Part shown: positions 9,929 through 17,888 of the stretch, one piece after another
Numbering within the stretch: position 1 is the first letter of the stretch
Layout of the letters: the number at the start of each line of letters is the position of its first letter
Assembly (NCBI GenBank): GCA_001874305.1
Contig: MPCU01000003.1
Coordinates: 434,001 to 498,000 of the forward strand
Source: Bacteriovorax sp. MedPE-SWde
GTDB taxonomy: Bacteria > Bdellovibrionota > Bacteriovoracia > Bacteriovoracales > Bacteriovoracaceae
DNA: 64,000 bases
Reading direction: 5' to 3'
The notes under the pieces: generated by a model
What the model was told of the DNA's origin: nothing
Database searches by the model: none
What the model saw: only the letters and a program-made list of their open reading frames with translations
Made by a program: the position numbers and the translations under genes

Positions 9929-11409
9929 TAGCAGTAATCGAAGATGATGTTAAGGTTCAACTAGTAATTGGAGCAATACTAAGAAGAGCAAAAATAGAAT
10001 ATACTTGTTATGGAAGTGTCGATGAATACAAGTCTCTTAAAAATGAGAAGAAGATTGATCTTGTCCTTCTTGATAATTACCTTCCTGGTGAAGATGGAGT
10101 AGATGCACTGGAGAGCTCTAAAGAATTATTTATTTCCACTCCTGTGATCTTGATGACAGCTGGTTCCGAGGCCGAAGTTATCGACTTAGCTTTTAAAAGA
10201 GGTGCTATAGATTTTCTGAGAAAACCATTTGCCCCTGAAACCCTTTTGGCCCGAATTAAGAAAAATTTAAATCAAGACATTTTAATAAAGCAGAAGAGTG
10301 AGGAACTCGAAAATGGTAGGGATATGCAAATCCAAAGCTATCCATTGTTTTATAATCTCTCGACTCGCTACTCTCATCAGTTTGTTAACTCATCAGAGGG
10401 GGGATTGAGTGGAGATGTTTACGAGAATATCAAACTTCCAAATGGAGAGCACCTTATCTTATTCGGAGATGTTTGTGGGCATGGACTAAAGTCAGCTATT
10501 GTCTCGCTGTTATTATCTCAATACTTTAGGCTACTTATAGAGTCTAAGGATTGTGATCTCGATATTTGTAGTATTGGAAGAAAATTAGATACATTTATAA
10601 AAAATAAGTTCTCCGAGGAAGAGTACGTAACAGCTGTCATACTGAGGGAGAAATGCTCAGGTGAAATTGAAGTAGTTTCCTATGCTCATCCATATATCTC
10701 TCAGCTTGATCTCTATGGTGATATGAGTTTTATTCGTTTTAATGAAAGCCTTCCTTTAGGACTTTTAGATAACAAAGATGTGACCAAGAGAAATCTTAAG
10801 TTAAATGAGTATACTTCATTACTGTTACTAACTGACGGAGTAGGGGAAAATATCTACAAAGAACAAGCTAAAACGAAGAACTACATCAATTTAGATCTGA
10901 AAAGTAATAGTGTATTTGAAATAGCAACAAATTTGAGTAAGGAGTATTCAGTAAAAGATGACTCAACATTTTTGCTTATTACTCCTCGTAACATTTATTG
11001 GGATAGTCGAGAACACTATGTTTCTGCCATAACGTCTACAAAAGATTTGCATAAAGTATTAGTGGAATTTAATAGTTACAAAAAAGTTTCTAAAAAAAAT
11101 CTTAACAAAATTAAGTTAGTTTTATCAGAGTACATTTCAAACTGCTTATTACATGGTCAAACCAGTACATCGACAATTGAGCCACTTGTTGTCGTAACAC
11201 TAAAGAATTCGAAAGAATCAATTGATGTGTCTGTATATCATAACACCGGGCAATTTGATTTAATTAAACATTCTGTATCAAAGGAAATTGACCGTGAAAA
11301 AGGAGGGATGGGCATCTCAATACTTAAGAATATATGTAACGATGTCGCTCAAGAATTTAGGTTTGATATGACAAAAACTAGGTTTAGTTTAGGGGGGAGT
11401 AATGAATAA
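9925..11409 (+). CDS. REC - SpoIIE/PP2C phosphatase - HATPase fusion (RsbU/RsbW-like)
   Basis: A 494-aa three-domain regulator. The receiver (residues 1-118) has Asp50 in LVLLDNYLPGEDG. The PP2C/SpoIIE phosphatase domain (about 145-345) has the metal-binding motif FGDVCGHGLKSA near 180-191 and a second acidic motif LLLTDGVGE. The C-terminal HATPase_c domain (about 365-494) has the N-box SEYISNCLLHG and the glycine box GGMGISI, as in anti-sigma factor kinases. Such a protein could both phosphorylate and dephosphorylate a STAS anti-sigma antagonist under phospho-relay control. A STAS gene lies 1.5 kb downstream. It is embedded between the flippase and a WecG-type gene. Confidence 0.92.
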   Translation: MIAVIEDDVKVQLVIGAILRRAKIEYTCYGSVDEYKSLKNEKKIDLVLLDNYLPGEDGVDALESSKELFISTPVILMTAGSEAEVIDLAFKRGAIDFLRKPFAPETLLARIKKNLNQDILIKQKSEELENGRDMQIQSYPLFYNLSTRYSHQFVNSSEGGLSGDVYENIKLPNGEHLILFGDVCGHGLKSAIVSLLLSQYFRLLIESKDCDLDICSIGRKLDTFIKNKFSEEEYVTAVILREKCSGEIEVVSYAHPYISQLDLYGDMSFIRFNESLPLGLLDNKDVTKRNLKLNEYTSLLLLTDGVGENIYKEQAKTKNYINLDLKSNSVFEIATNLSKEYSVKDDSTFLLITPRNIYWDSREHYVSAITSTKDLHKVLVEFNSYKKVSKKNLNKIKLVLSEYISNCLLHGQTSTSTIEPLVVVTLKNSKESIDVSVYHNTGQFDLIKHSVSKEIDREKGGMGISILKNICNDVAQEFRFDMTKTRFSLGGSNE

Positions 11410-12151
11410 TATTATAAACTTTATGGGTATACGGCTAATGAATTATACTATGAGTGAAGCGATAGACTCAATTGTTGATAAGGCCAACAGGAGAAGTTCT
11501 ACTGCTGTGGCATTTATAAATGCTGACTGCGTAAACAAGTTTAATAATCTAAAATATTATAAAAGCTTAAAGTATATGGATTATATCTTTGCGGATGGAA
11601 TAGGAATTAAAATAGCGAGTATGATATTTGGTAATTCTGTAAGAGATAATGTTAATGGTACAGATATGTTTCCATTTTTATTAGAAAGATGTGAACAGTG
11701 TGATTTGTCTGTATACTTCTATGGCGCGGATGAAAAAACTGTCAATAAGCTGGTTATGAATTTAAGTGAACAATACAAAGAATTAGATATAGTTGGCCAT
11801 CATTCAGGTTATACAGAAAAAAATGATGAAGCAAAACTAATCAAAACAATCCAGGAAAAAAAACCTCAAATTATATTCGTTGCAAAAGGAGCACCTTTAC
11901 AAGAGGAGTGGATGAGCCAAAATAGAGATCACTTTCCCGATAGTGTAATGATAGGTGTAGGGGGATTGTTTGATTTTTATTCTGGGAGAATTAAGCGTGC
12001 ACCAAAAATACTTAGATTAGTTAAACTCGAATGGCTCTATCGACTGTACTGTGAACCGACTCGTTTATGGAGAAGGTACATACTCGGAAATCCAATTTTT
12101 CTTTTAAGAGTGATATATCATAAATTATTTGGAGGAAAGAATGAAGTCTAA
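11402..12151 (+). CDS. WecG/TagA/CpsF family glycosyltransferase (GT26)
   Basis: A 249-aa GT26-type enzyme that transfers a sugar, typically ManNAc or its uronate, to an undecaprenyl-PP-linked sugar. Conserved family features are visible: FINADCVNKF, DYIFADGIGI, the NGTDMF segment, VAKGAPLQEEW, GVGGLFDFYSG, RAPKILR and the C-terminal LEWLYRLYCEPTRLWRRY amphipathic segment that attaches the enzyme to the membrane. Length and order match the family. It overlaps the preceding regulator gene by 8 nt and the following phosphoglycosyl transferase by 11 nt, suggesting translational coupling of the first steps of repeat-unit synthesis. Confidence 0.93.
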   Translation: MNNIINFMGIRLMNYTMSEAIDSIVDKANRRSSTAVAFINADCVNKFNNLKYYKSLKYMDYIFADGIGIKIASMIFGNSVRDNVNGTDMFPFLLERCEQCDLSVYFYGADEKTVNKLVMNLSEQYKELDIVGHHSGYTEKNDEAKLIKTIQEKKPQIIFVAKGAPLQEEWMSQNRDHFPDSVMIGVGGLFDFYSGRIKRAPKILRLVKLEWLYRLYCEPTRLWRRYILGNPIFLLRVIYHKLFGGKNEV

Positions 12152-12836
12152 TACTCTTGTAAAGTATAATCAAGCACTATATCGAAGATTACGGTTAAAA
12201 TTAATTCTATTGTTAAAGAATTATAAAATAAAATTCATCAAGTTATTCAAAAGACTTTTTGATATATTTTTAATATCAATAACTATGCCTGTAACTCTTC
12301 CGTTCCTAATTCTTGTAGGAGTATTAATAAGACTTGATTCAAAAGGTAATGTCTTATTCTCCCAGAAGCGTGTTGGGCAAAATGGAAAGTTATTTGATTT
12401 TTATAAATTCAGGTCGATGTACTCAAATGCAGAAGAAGTCAAAAAAGAGCTTGAGAATAAAAATGAATCTAGTGACGGTGTTATATTTAAAATAAAAAAT
12501 GATCCAAGAATTACTCGAGTTGGTAAATATTTACGTAAGTATAGTATTGATGAGTTACCTCAACTTTATAATGTATTAATTGGAGATATGACATTAGTAG
12601 GTCCACGTCCACCAGTACCAAAAGAAGTATCTCTTTACAAATTGAAGGACCATAAGAGACTTGAGGTCACTCCAGGTATTACATGTCTATGGCAAGTTTC
12701 AGGCAGAAGCGATATACCATTCAATAAGCAAGTACTACTTGACCTAGAATATATAGAGTCTTCAGGAACAATATATGATCTAAGAATATTACTAAGGACT
12801 ATTCCCGCAGTTGTATTTGGAAAAGGAGCATACTGA
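12141..12836 (+). CDS. Initiating sugar transferase (undecaprenyl-phosphate phosphoglycosyl transferase)
   Basis: A 231-aa small-type polyprenol-phosphate phosphoglycosyl transferase, which starts repeat-unit assembly by moving a phospho-sugar to undecaprenyl phosphate. The start ATG 12141 follows a perfect GGAGG (12131-12135); an upstream in-frame TTG is ignored. Elements: the N-terminal re-entrant membrane helix (KRLFDIFLISITMPVTLPF), the KFRSM motif, the catalytic Asp-Glu dyad in IDELPQLYNVL (D137/E138), LVGPRPPVP and the C-terminal PGITCLWQVSGR and DLEYIE blocks. It is the last gene before a strong terminator. Confidence 0.95.
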   Translation: MKSNTLVKYNQALYRRLRLKLILLLKNYKIKFIKLFKRLFDIFLISITMPVTLPFLILVGVLIRLDSKGNVLFSQKRVGQNGKLFDFYKFRSMYSNAEEVKKELENKNESSDGVIFKIKNDPRITRVGKYLRKYSIDELPQLYNVLIGDMTLVGPRPPVPKEVSLYKLKDHKRLEVTPGITCLWQVSGRSDIPFNKQVLLDLEYIESSGTIYDLRILLRTIPAVVFGKGAY

Positions 12837-12887
12837 TGCACCAAAATGAAGCAACATGAGACACATTTAGTATGATAACAGTTAGTT

Positions 12888-12913
12888 AGCTCCCTTTTGG
12901 GAGCTTTTTTTTT
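12888..12913 (+). terminator. Rho-independent terminator
   Basis: A perfect 7-bp stem AGCTCCC/GGGAGCT with a TTTT loop is followed by a run of nine T. It ends the transcription unit running through the sugar transferase and is immediately followed by a sigma-54 promoter for the next gene. Confidence 0.93.
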
Positions 12914-12929
12914 GGCACCTCTTCTGCAA
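12912..12929 (+). promoter_or_regulatory. Sigma-54 promoter upstream of STAS gene
   Basis: TTGGCACCTCTTCTGCAA has the -24 GG (12914-12915) and -12 GC (12926-12927) separated by exactly 10 bases, as sigma-54 requires. The -24 box TTGGCAC is the full consensus; the -12 box is CTGC rather than TTGC. It is 23 bases before the ATG of the STAS gene and lies just after a terminator, so the gene run 12952 onward probably depends on RpoN and an enhancer-binding regulator. Confidence 0.8.
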
Positions 12930-12951
12930 TTAAATATGTAAAGGAGGAGTT

Positions 12952-13287
12952 ATGATAGTAACAATTTTGGAAAAGGATTCTCATGCCGTCATAGAAGTTG
13001 ATGGAGCACTTACAATTGAAACAGCGATAGACTTAAAAACCAAAGCTCTTAAGTTAAAGAAAGTATATTCTACACTTATTATCGATTTGTTAGGAGTTGA
13101 ATTTATCGACAGCTCTGGAATTGGTGCACTTGCTTTAATCAATAACAAGTATAAGGCCAAAGATGGTCAGATGATTCTCACTAATATCAATGAAGATATA
13201 TCGTTGGTGTTTAGTATTACTCGTGCCTACGATATCTTTGATTTCTATGATTCTGTTGAAAATGCAGAAGAGCAATTGGCGGTATAG
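12952..13287 (+). CDS. STAS-domain anti-sigma factor antagonist
   Basis: A 111-aa single STAS domain protein (SpoIIAA/RsbV-like). The phospho-acceptor motif is EFIDSSGIGAL with Ser54/Ser55 at the expected place. These proteins bind an anti-sigma kinase when unphosphorylated and release it when phosphorylated. AAGGAGGAG sits 4-5 nt before the ATG. The fused phosphatase/kinase encoded at 9925 is its obvious candidate partner. It lies directly after a sigma-54 promoter and heads a second polysaccharide gene run. Confidence 0.93.
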   Translation: MIVTILEKDSHAVIEVDGALTIETAIDLKTKALKLKKVYSTLIIDLLGVEFIDSSGIGALALINNKYKAKDGQMILTNINEDISLVFSITRAYDIFDFYDSVENAEEQLAV

Positions 13288-13289
13288 AT

Positions 13290-14558
13290 ATGAAGGCCGT
13301 TATCAATGTTAAAGCGACAGAAAAATGGATAGAAGAAAAGCTTGGGCTCCAATCTACTTTAGCTATTCCAATAGTTAATAAAGAGCTTATAGATTATTTC
13401 TTTGATCTTATCCAAACTCTTAATGTTGAAGAAGTATTAATATTAAATGATGAGTACAGGTACATTAATCAAGGAAAATTTGGAATAAAGGTTACTCATC
13501 AATTAGTTCGCTCAGATTTAAAGGTAGATGACATACGATCAAGAATTACAAACTTCTTGGGTGATGAGCAAATGTTATATCTTGATACTTTGAACTTTGT
13601 ACATTGGGATATTCATAATGATAATCTGCTAGAATTTTTAAATGAAGATATCGATAATTTTCTTGTGACAAATTCAAACAATACCAGATTACATGTTGAG
13701 AAACTAAGTAATGTCGGTGAGTACTTTAATCTCAATCTAAAGATATTAAAAAAATATTCAAATAGCTATTGTCTTCCTGGATATAGCGGAGAAGGGAATA
13801 TTCAATATGGACAATTGTGTAGTGTTGATACAAGTGCTGTGATTACAGGGAAGTGCAATATCTCTAACTTTACGCTTGTTGCTGAAAATGTAAAAGTTAC
13901 TAATTCTATAATCGGAATGCATAGTTATATTGCAAAAAATAGCGAAGTTATAGATTCGATTCTTACAGATAATGTTGTACTTGGAGATAGCTTATATATA
14001 AAGAATAAACTAATTGCAAACGGACTTATTACAAACCCAGAAAATGGAAAAAGCATACGGTTCGATGAGGTCGATACAAATCTATCAAAAAGATCTTTAT
14101 TTAAAAATATAAGTGAAGTTTTAAAACTTGTAATTACTACTATCCTTGTAGTTATTAAATTTCCATTTTTCAAGTTATTAACAGGTAAAGAGATAATGGG
14201 GGACTTTGAAAAAAGTATTTCTAATTCAAAATTTCAAGAAATTATAGTTTGGAATAATTGTATAAGCTTTAAGAATAGATCTCTTTTTTATCGACTAGGG
14301 CTAGATAAGTATCCACTTCTTGTACATTCATTAAAGGGGAATATAAGACTTGTTGGTGATTGTATTCTTAATTCATACTCACGAAATAGTGGTGTTTATA
14401 GTTATGCTGAATCATATTGTCATTTAGAAGATGTTGAGAATGTTGAGAGTGTTGAAATACATGACAGGTATTATGGTCATGAAAGAAGTGTTGTTAAGGA
14501 TCTCATGGTAATTATTAATTTTTATCACAATCGTTTAACAACGAGTTTGTATGAATAA
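13290..14558 (+). CDS. Left-handed beta-helix protein with a degenerate phosphoglycosyl transferase-like C-terminus
   Basis: A 422-aa fusion. The N-terminus (about 18-40, LAIPIVNKELIDYFFDLI) recalls the nucleotidyltransferase fold of NDP-sugar pyrophosphorylases but lacks the glycine-rich NTP loop. Residues about 165-245 look like a hexapeptide left-handed helix (GKCNISNFTLVAENVKV, SIIGMHSYIAKNSEVIDSIL). Residues about 275-422 follow the plan of initiating sugar transferases: a Pro-broken hydrophobic helix, then LGLDKYPLLVHSLKGNIRLVGD, aligning with the usual LDELPQLxNVLKGDMSLVGP. The catalytic Glu of the Asp-Glu dyad is Lys340 and GPRP is GDCI, so this domain is probably inactive or regulatory. 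It starts 2 nt after the STAS gene. Confidence 0.65.
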   Translation: MKAVINVKATEKWIEEKLGLQSTLAIPIVNKELIDYFFDLIQTLNVEEVLILNDEYRYINQGKFGIKVTHQLVRSDLKVDDIRSRITNFLGDEQMLYLDTLNFVHWDIHNDNLLEFLNEDIDNFLVTNSNNTRLHVEKLSNVGEYFNLNLKILKKYSNSYCLPGYSGEGNIQYGQLCSVDTSAVITGKCNISNFTLVAENVKVTNSIIGMHSYIAKNSEVIDSILTDNVVLGDSLYIKNKLIANGLITNPENGKSIRFDEVDTNLSKRSLFKNISEVLKLVITTILVVIKFPFFKLLTGKEIMGDFEKSISNSKFQEIIVWNNCISFKNRSLFYRLGLDKYPLLVHSLKGNIRLVGDCILNSYSRNSGVYSYAESYCHLEDVENVESVEIHDRYYGHERSVVKDLMVIINFYHNRLTTSLYE

Positions 14559-15438
14559 CATAGAACAAAAGGCCATTGACTTTTTGATTATGAGCCTCTG
14601 GGTTTGTTTCAAGAAATTAATACCTTTATTTATTATTATCCCTGGAATCACTATGTATCTGCTTAATGACAAGATTAAGGAAATACCTACACGTTATCAG
14701 GTAAAAGGTGTTGTTAAGATGGGATACCTTAAAGTACGCACATTTAAATCTTCTATATTGGAAAAAATGAGTGAAGTCACGAAGAGGGAACCTGTGGCCA
14801 CAGCAATGGGGCATACTAAGCAAGACCTGAAACTAGTTTTAGAAACAAAGTTTATGTCTGATAGAGGAAAAAATAAAAAAATCTTAGATGATGGTCCATT
14901 TATTACATCAATATCTTTTCCTGAAGAATCAAATTTAATTGTTGTATTTGGTGAAGGGAAGGATATTGAACTGGCAAAGAAAAAAGTTTTCGAAGTCATC
15001 TCATATTTAGAGGATGAATATATAAAGAATAAGAAAGTCTTTATGAAAACAGTTCGCTATAGAGTTAAAACTCTGACTGAAGATCATATGAAAATGAAAG
15101 AAAACCTAGTGAGAATTGATAAAGTCGAAAAAGAATTCGGGTTTACACCCTTTTTGTCAAAGCAGAAAAATGAAATCTTAATACATGAAACAAGATTAAG
15201 ATATATGTTGTTAGATGTTCAATCACAAATGACACCATCTAATATTCAGGACTTTGAGCTAATCTCAGTAGGTACAAGTAGTTATCCTGTAACGAAAAGA
15301 AAATTGTATTATTACATTGGATGTGGTGCTTTAGGTGTGCTCGCGACGATATTACTTATTTTAGGTATATCAATTTATTATTATCAGTTCATACCTCCTC
15401 CTGTTCCAGTTAGTCCAAAACTAGTGGAGGCGAAATGA
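14551..15438 (+). CDS. Wzz-like polysaccharide co-polymerase / chain length determinant
   Basis: A 295-aa inner membrane protein with one N-terminal transmembrane helix (about 16-37, CFKKLIPLFIIIPGITMYLL) and one near the C-terminus (about 257-280, YYYIGCGALGVLATILLILGISIYYY) flanking a periplasmic domain with a helical, charged stretch (about 150-230). This two-helix layout with a Pro-containing C-terminal tail is that of polysaccharide co-polymerases that control chain length. Sequence similarity to Wzz is not obvious, so the call rests on architecture and on its place beside an outer membrane TolC-like protein and polymerase/ligase genes. It overlaps its upstream neighbour by 8 nt. Confidence 0.65.
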   Translation: MNNIEQKAIDFLIMSLWVCFKKLIPLFIIIPGITMYLLNDKIKEIPTRYQVKGVVKMGYLKVRTFKSSILEKMSEVTKREPVATAMGHTKQDLKLVLETKFMSDRGKNKKILDDGPFITSISFPEESNLIVVFGEGKDIELAKKKVFEVISYLEDEYIKNKKVFMKTVRYRVKTLTEDHMKMKENLVRIDKVEKEFGFTPFLSKQKNEILIHETRLRYMLLDVQSQMTPSNIQDFELISVGTSSYPVTKRKLYYYIGCGALGVLATILLILGISIYYYQFIPPPVPVSPKLVEAK

Positions 15439-16739
15439 TATTAATAACTCTGTTTTCTACACTATTTGTAAATGCTCACTCAAAGAATGATGACTATAAA
15501 AATTTATATACATTATATAGTAAAGCTTTTGACGAGATGGCCTACTCTAAAGAATATGAGAAAAATATTGAACTAGATAAAGAGAAATATAGAAATAGTA
15601 AAAATAGAAAAGAGTTAAAAGTAAGTATAGTGAGTGAAAATGGAGGACTTTTTCCTATAGAAGGAACTGAGGGAGAATATGTAATAAATAATTCTCTGAT
15701 AAAAGATGAGTCTACATTTACAACATTTAGTAATGTTGCAATAGATTCAACATATCCAATATATAACGGGGGAAGAAGGTTGATTGAGCAGAATATGTAT
15801 AAATATAAAGCTGAATCAACAAACTATCTACTAAAGAAACATAAGAGAAATAGAGTCCGATTTTATACTGCAAAGATAATTAGTTACTTTTGTCTAGAAG
15901 AGAGAATTAGACAAATGTCAAAGTTTGTTAAAATGTTAGAAAAGTTAGAGAAAAGATTTACCAAGTTGAGTAAAAAGAGAGGAGTGAGTGTACTAAAAGC
16001 AGAGCTTATCTCCAGTCGTATTATAATGTACAAGCAAAAGCTCTATAAGATGAAATCACAGTCAGCGTATAGTTTTGGATTTCTTGGTCGTAAAACACAA
16101 GCTTATATTATTTCTCAAAAAAGAAATATAGTTAAAGATTTTGAACTTATAGTTAATCATGACCACAAATATAAAATCCAATATTGTGATTCACTTATGT
16201 TTGATAAGAAAATTATAAAAATGTCTTCTTTGGCCTTTAAAGCAGAGGCGAGGATAAAGCAATTGGACTATGCTCCGAGAGTGGAGTTTAGAAATCGCTT
16301 ATCTAGGCAACACACTAGCTTCTTTGAAGAGTCTCAAAGTGACTTTAGATCAGGTGTTTTTATAGAGATACCTCTCTTTGATAAAAAAGAAAAAAAGCAT
16401 GTTTCTAATATTGCCTTATTAAAGGCAAGACGATCTGTCGCAGAATTGAATTATCTTCAGAAGCAAAACCTGGAATATGAGAATGCATACAAGATTGAAG
16501 TTATTGAAAGAAAGAAGTTAATAAGAAAGCTGTATCGCCAAATACAGGAAGTTCAGAAGAAGAGATACTTTAATATAAAAATACTTAAAGCAGGGATAAT
16601 TAAAGTTGAAGACTACTTAAGCCTCTTGGATGTAATGATTTCGACCTATGAGTTCTATATTGATGAGAGATGGAAATATATAAATACATACTTTAACAAT
16701 TCTCTACTTTGCAATCTTCATAAGAGAAAAGGAGTCTAG
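15435..16739 (+). CDS. TolC-like outer membrane channel protein
   Basis: A 434-aa exported protein with a short signal peptide (MILITLFSTLFVNAHS) and long alpha-helical, charged regions (about 140-200 and 330-420) typical of the periplasmic tunnel of TolC-family proteins. Between these, a beta-rich block with YAPRVEFRNRLSR and FRSGVFIEIPLFDKKEK matches the recurrent outer-membrane-strand pattern (VxIPLFD) of the family. ATGA overlap with the co-polymerase gene suggests the two form a trans-envelope export route. No Wza-type export lipoprotein is visible in the window. Confidence 0.72.
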   Translation: MILITLFSTLFVNAHSKNDDYKNLYTLYSKAFDEMAYSKEYEKNIELDKEKYRNSKNRKELKVSIVSENGGLFPIEGTEGEYVINNSLIKDESTFTTFSNVAIDSTYPIYNGGRRLIEQNMYKYKAESTNYLLKKHKRNRVRFYTAKIISYFCLEERIRQMSKFVKMLEKLEKRFTKLSKKRGVSVLKAELISSRIIMYKQKLYKMKSQSAYSFGFLGRKTQAYIISQKRNIVKDFELIVNHDHKYKIQYCDSLMFDKKIIKMSSLAFKAEARIKQLDYAPRVEFRNRLSRQHTSFFEESQSDFRSGVFIEIPLFDKKEKKHVSNIALLKARRSVAELNYLQKQNLEYENAYKIEVIERKKLIRKLYRQIQEVQKKRYFNIKILKAGIIKVEDYLSLLDVMISTYEFYIDERWKYINTYFNNSLLCNLHKRKGV

Positions 16740-17888
16740 ATGAAAAAAGTTGATATATTCGTTTTTGTTGATGCTTTAGGGCATGAAGTTATAAAGAAGC
16801 ACCCTTGGTTCTTAGATAAACTTAAATATCGAAAGGCAGTAACAATGCAGTTTGGTTATAGCTCTACAGCGCTACCTACAATCCTAACTGGACGCTCACC
16901 ACGTGAACATGAGCATTTCTCTTTCTTTTACTATGATCCAGAGAATAGTCCGTTTAGAAATTCACGCTTATTTAAATTATGTTCTTTTTTACCATTGAAG
17001 CTACAAACATGGTGGCGTCTAAGAGGAATCATAAGTGATTTAGTTAAGAAATTGAATGGTTTTACTGGTTATTTTCAACTCTACAATATGAACTTCTTAG
17101 ATTTACCTAAAATTAATTACTGTGAAAAAAATGATATTTTTGCTGAGAATGCATTTCAAAATATCGATGGATTAAGAGATCTTTTGATAAAGAATGATAA
17201 GAAGTTCTTTATCTCACCTTGGCAAAATACAGAAGAGGAAAACTATGAGAAAGCAAAAGATGTACTAAACAAGGGGGACGTGGATTTTCTATTTATGTAC
17301 ACCGCTGGGCTAGATGGTGTTTTGCACTCACATTGTTGTGAAAGTGCGGAAGCTAAAAGTGAAATGAATAAGTATGAAGATATGATTCTTGGTCTACAAA
17401 AAGTTGCTGAAGATATGTATGAGGATGTTTCTATTACAATTATCAGTGATCATGGAATGACGCCACATCAATATAGTATTGACTTAAAGAAGACTGTAAA
17501 TGACCTGGGATTTGTTCAGCATAAGGATTATTTCGCAGTATATGACAGTACTATGATGAGGGTTTGGTACTTCAATCCTCTAGCAAAGAATAAAATTCGT
17601 AGAAAGATTCAAGAGGGGCATAGGAAAGATGGTCATTTTTTAAGTACACAAGAGAAAATTGACTTTGGAATTGACTTTGAAAACGATAAGTTTGGTAATG
17701 ATATTTTTCTCCTAAGGCCTGGAGGGCAAATTGTCCCAAGTGATATGGGTAAGAATGCTATGCCTGGCATGCATGGTTATCATCCAGTTGATAAAGACTC
17801 TAATGCAGCAGTTATCTCTTCAAAGCCAATTCCCGAATATGTTTCGCATGTTTCTGACTTTTTTAGATTATTTAAGGAGTGTATTTAA
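16740..17888 (+). CDS. Alkaline phosphatase superfamily protein (type I phosphodiesterase/nucleotide pyrophosphatase-like)
   Basis: A 382-aa metal-dependent phosphodiesterase or phosphotransferase fold. The N-terminal IFVFVDALGHE gives the first metal-binding Asp. FGYSSTALPTILTGRSPREH supplies the likely nucleophile Thr/Ser (about residues 40-52). FMYTAGLDGVLHSHC and IISDHGMTPHQY supply further metal ligands, and GMHGYHP supplies the last His. No signal peptide is seen, so it may act in the cytoplasm. It starts immediately after the upstream stop codon and shares one base (TAATG) with the next gene. Within a polysaccharide locus it may process a phospho-substituted intermediate; this is inference. 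Confidence 0.82.
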   Translation: MKKVDIFVFVDALGHEVIKKHPWFLDKLKYRKAVTMQFGYSSTALPTILTGRSPREHEHFSFFYYDPENSPFRNSRLFKLCSFLPLKLQTWWRLRGIISDLVKKLNGFTGYFQLYNMNFLDLPKINYCEKNDIFAENAFQNIDGLRDLLIKNDKKFFISPWQNTEEENYEKAKDVLNKGDVDFLFMYTAGLDGVLHSHCCESAEAKSEMNKYEDMILGLQKVAEDMYEDVSITIISDHGMTPHQYSIDLKKTVNDLGFVQHKDYFAVYDSTMMRVWYFNPLAKNKIRRKIQEGHRKDGHFLSTQEKIDFGIDFENDKFGNDIFLLRPGGQIVPSDMGKNAMPGMHGYHPVDKDSNAAVISSKPIPEYVSHVSDFFRLFKECI

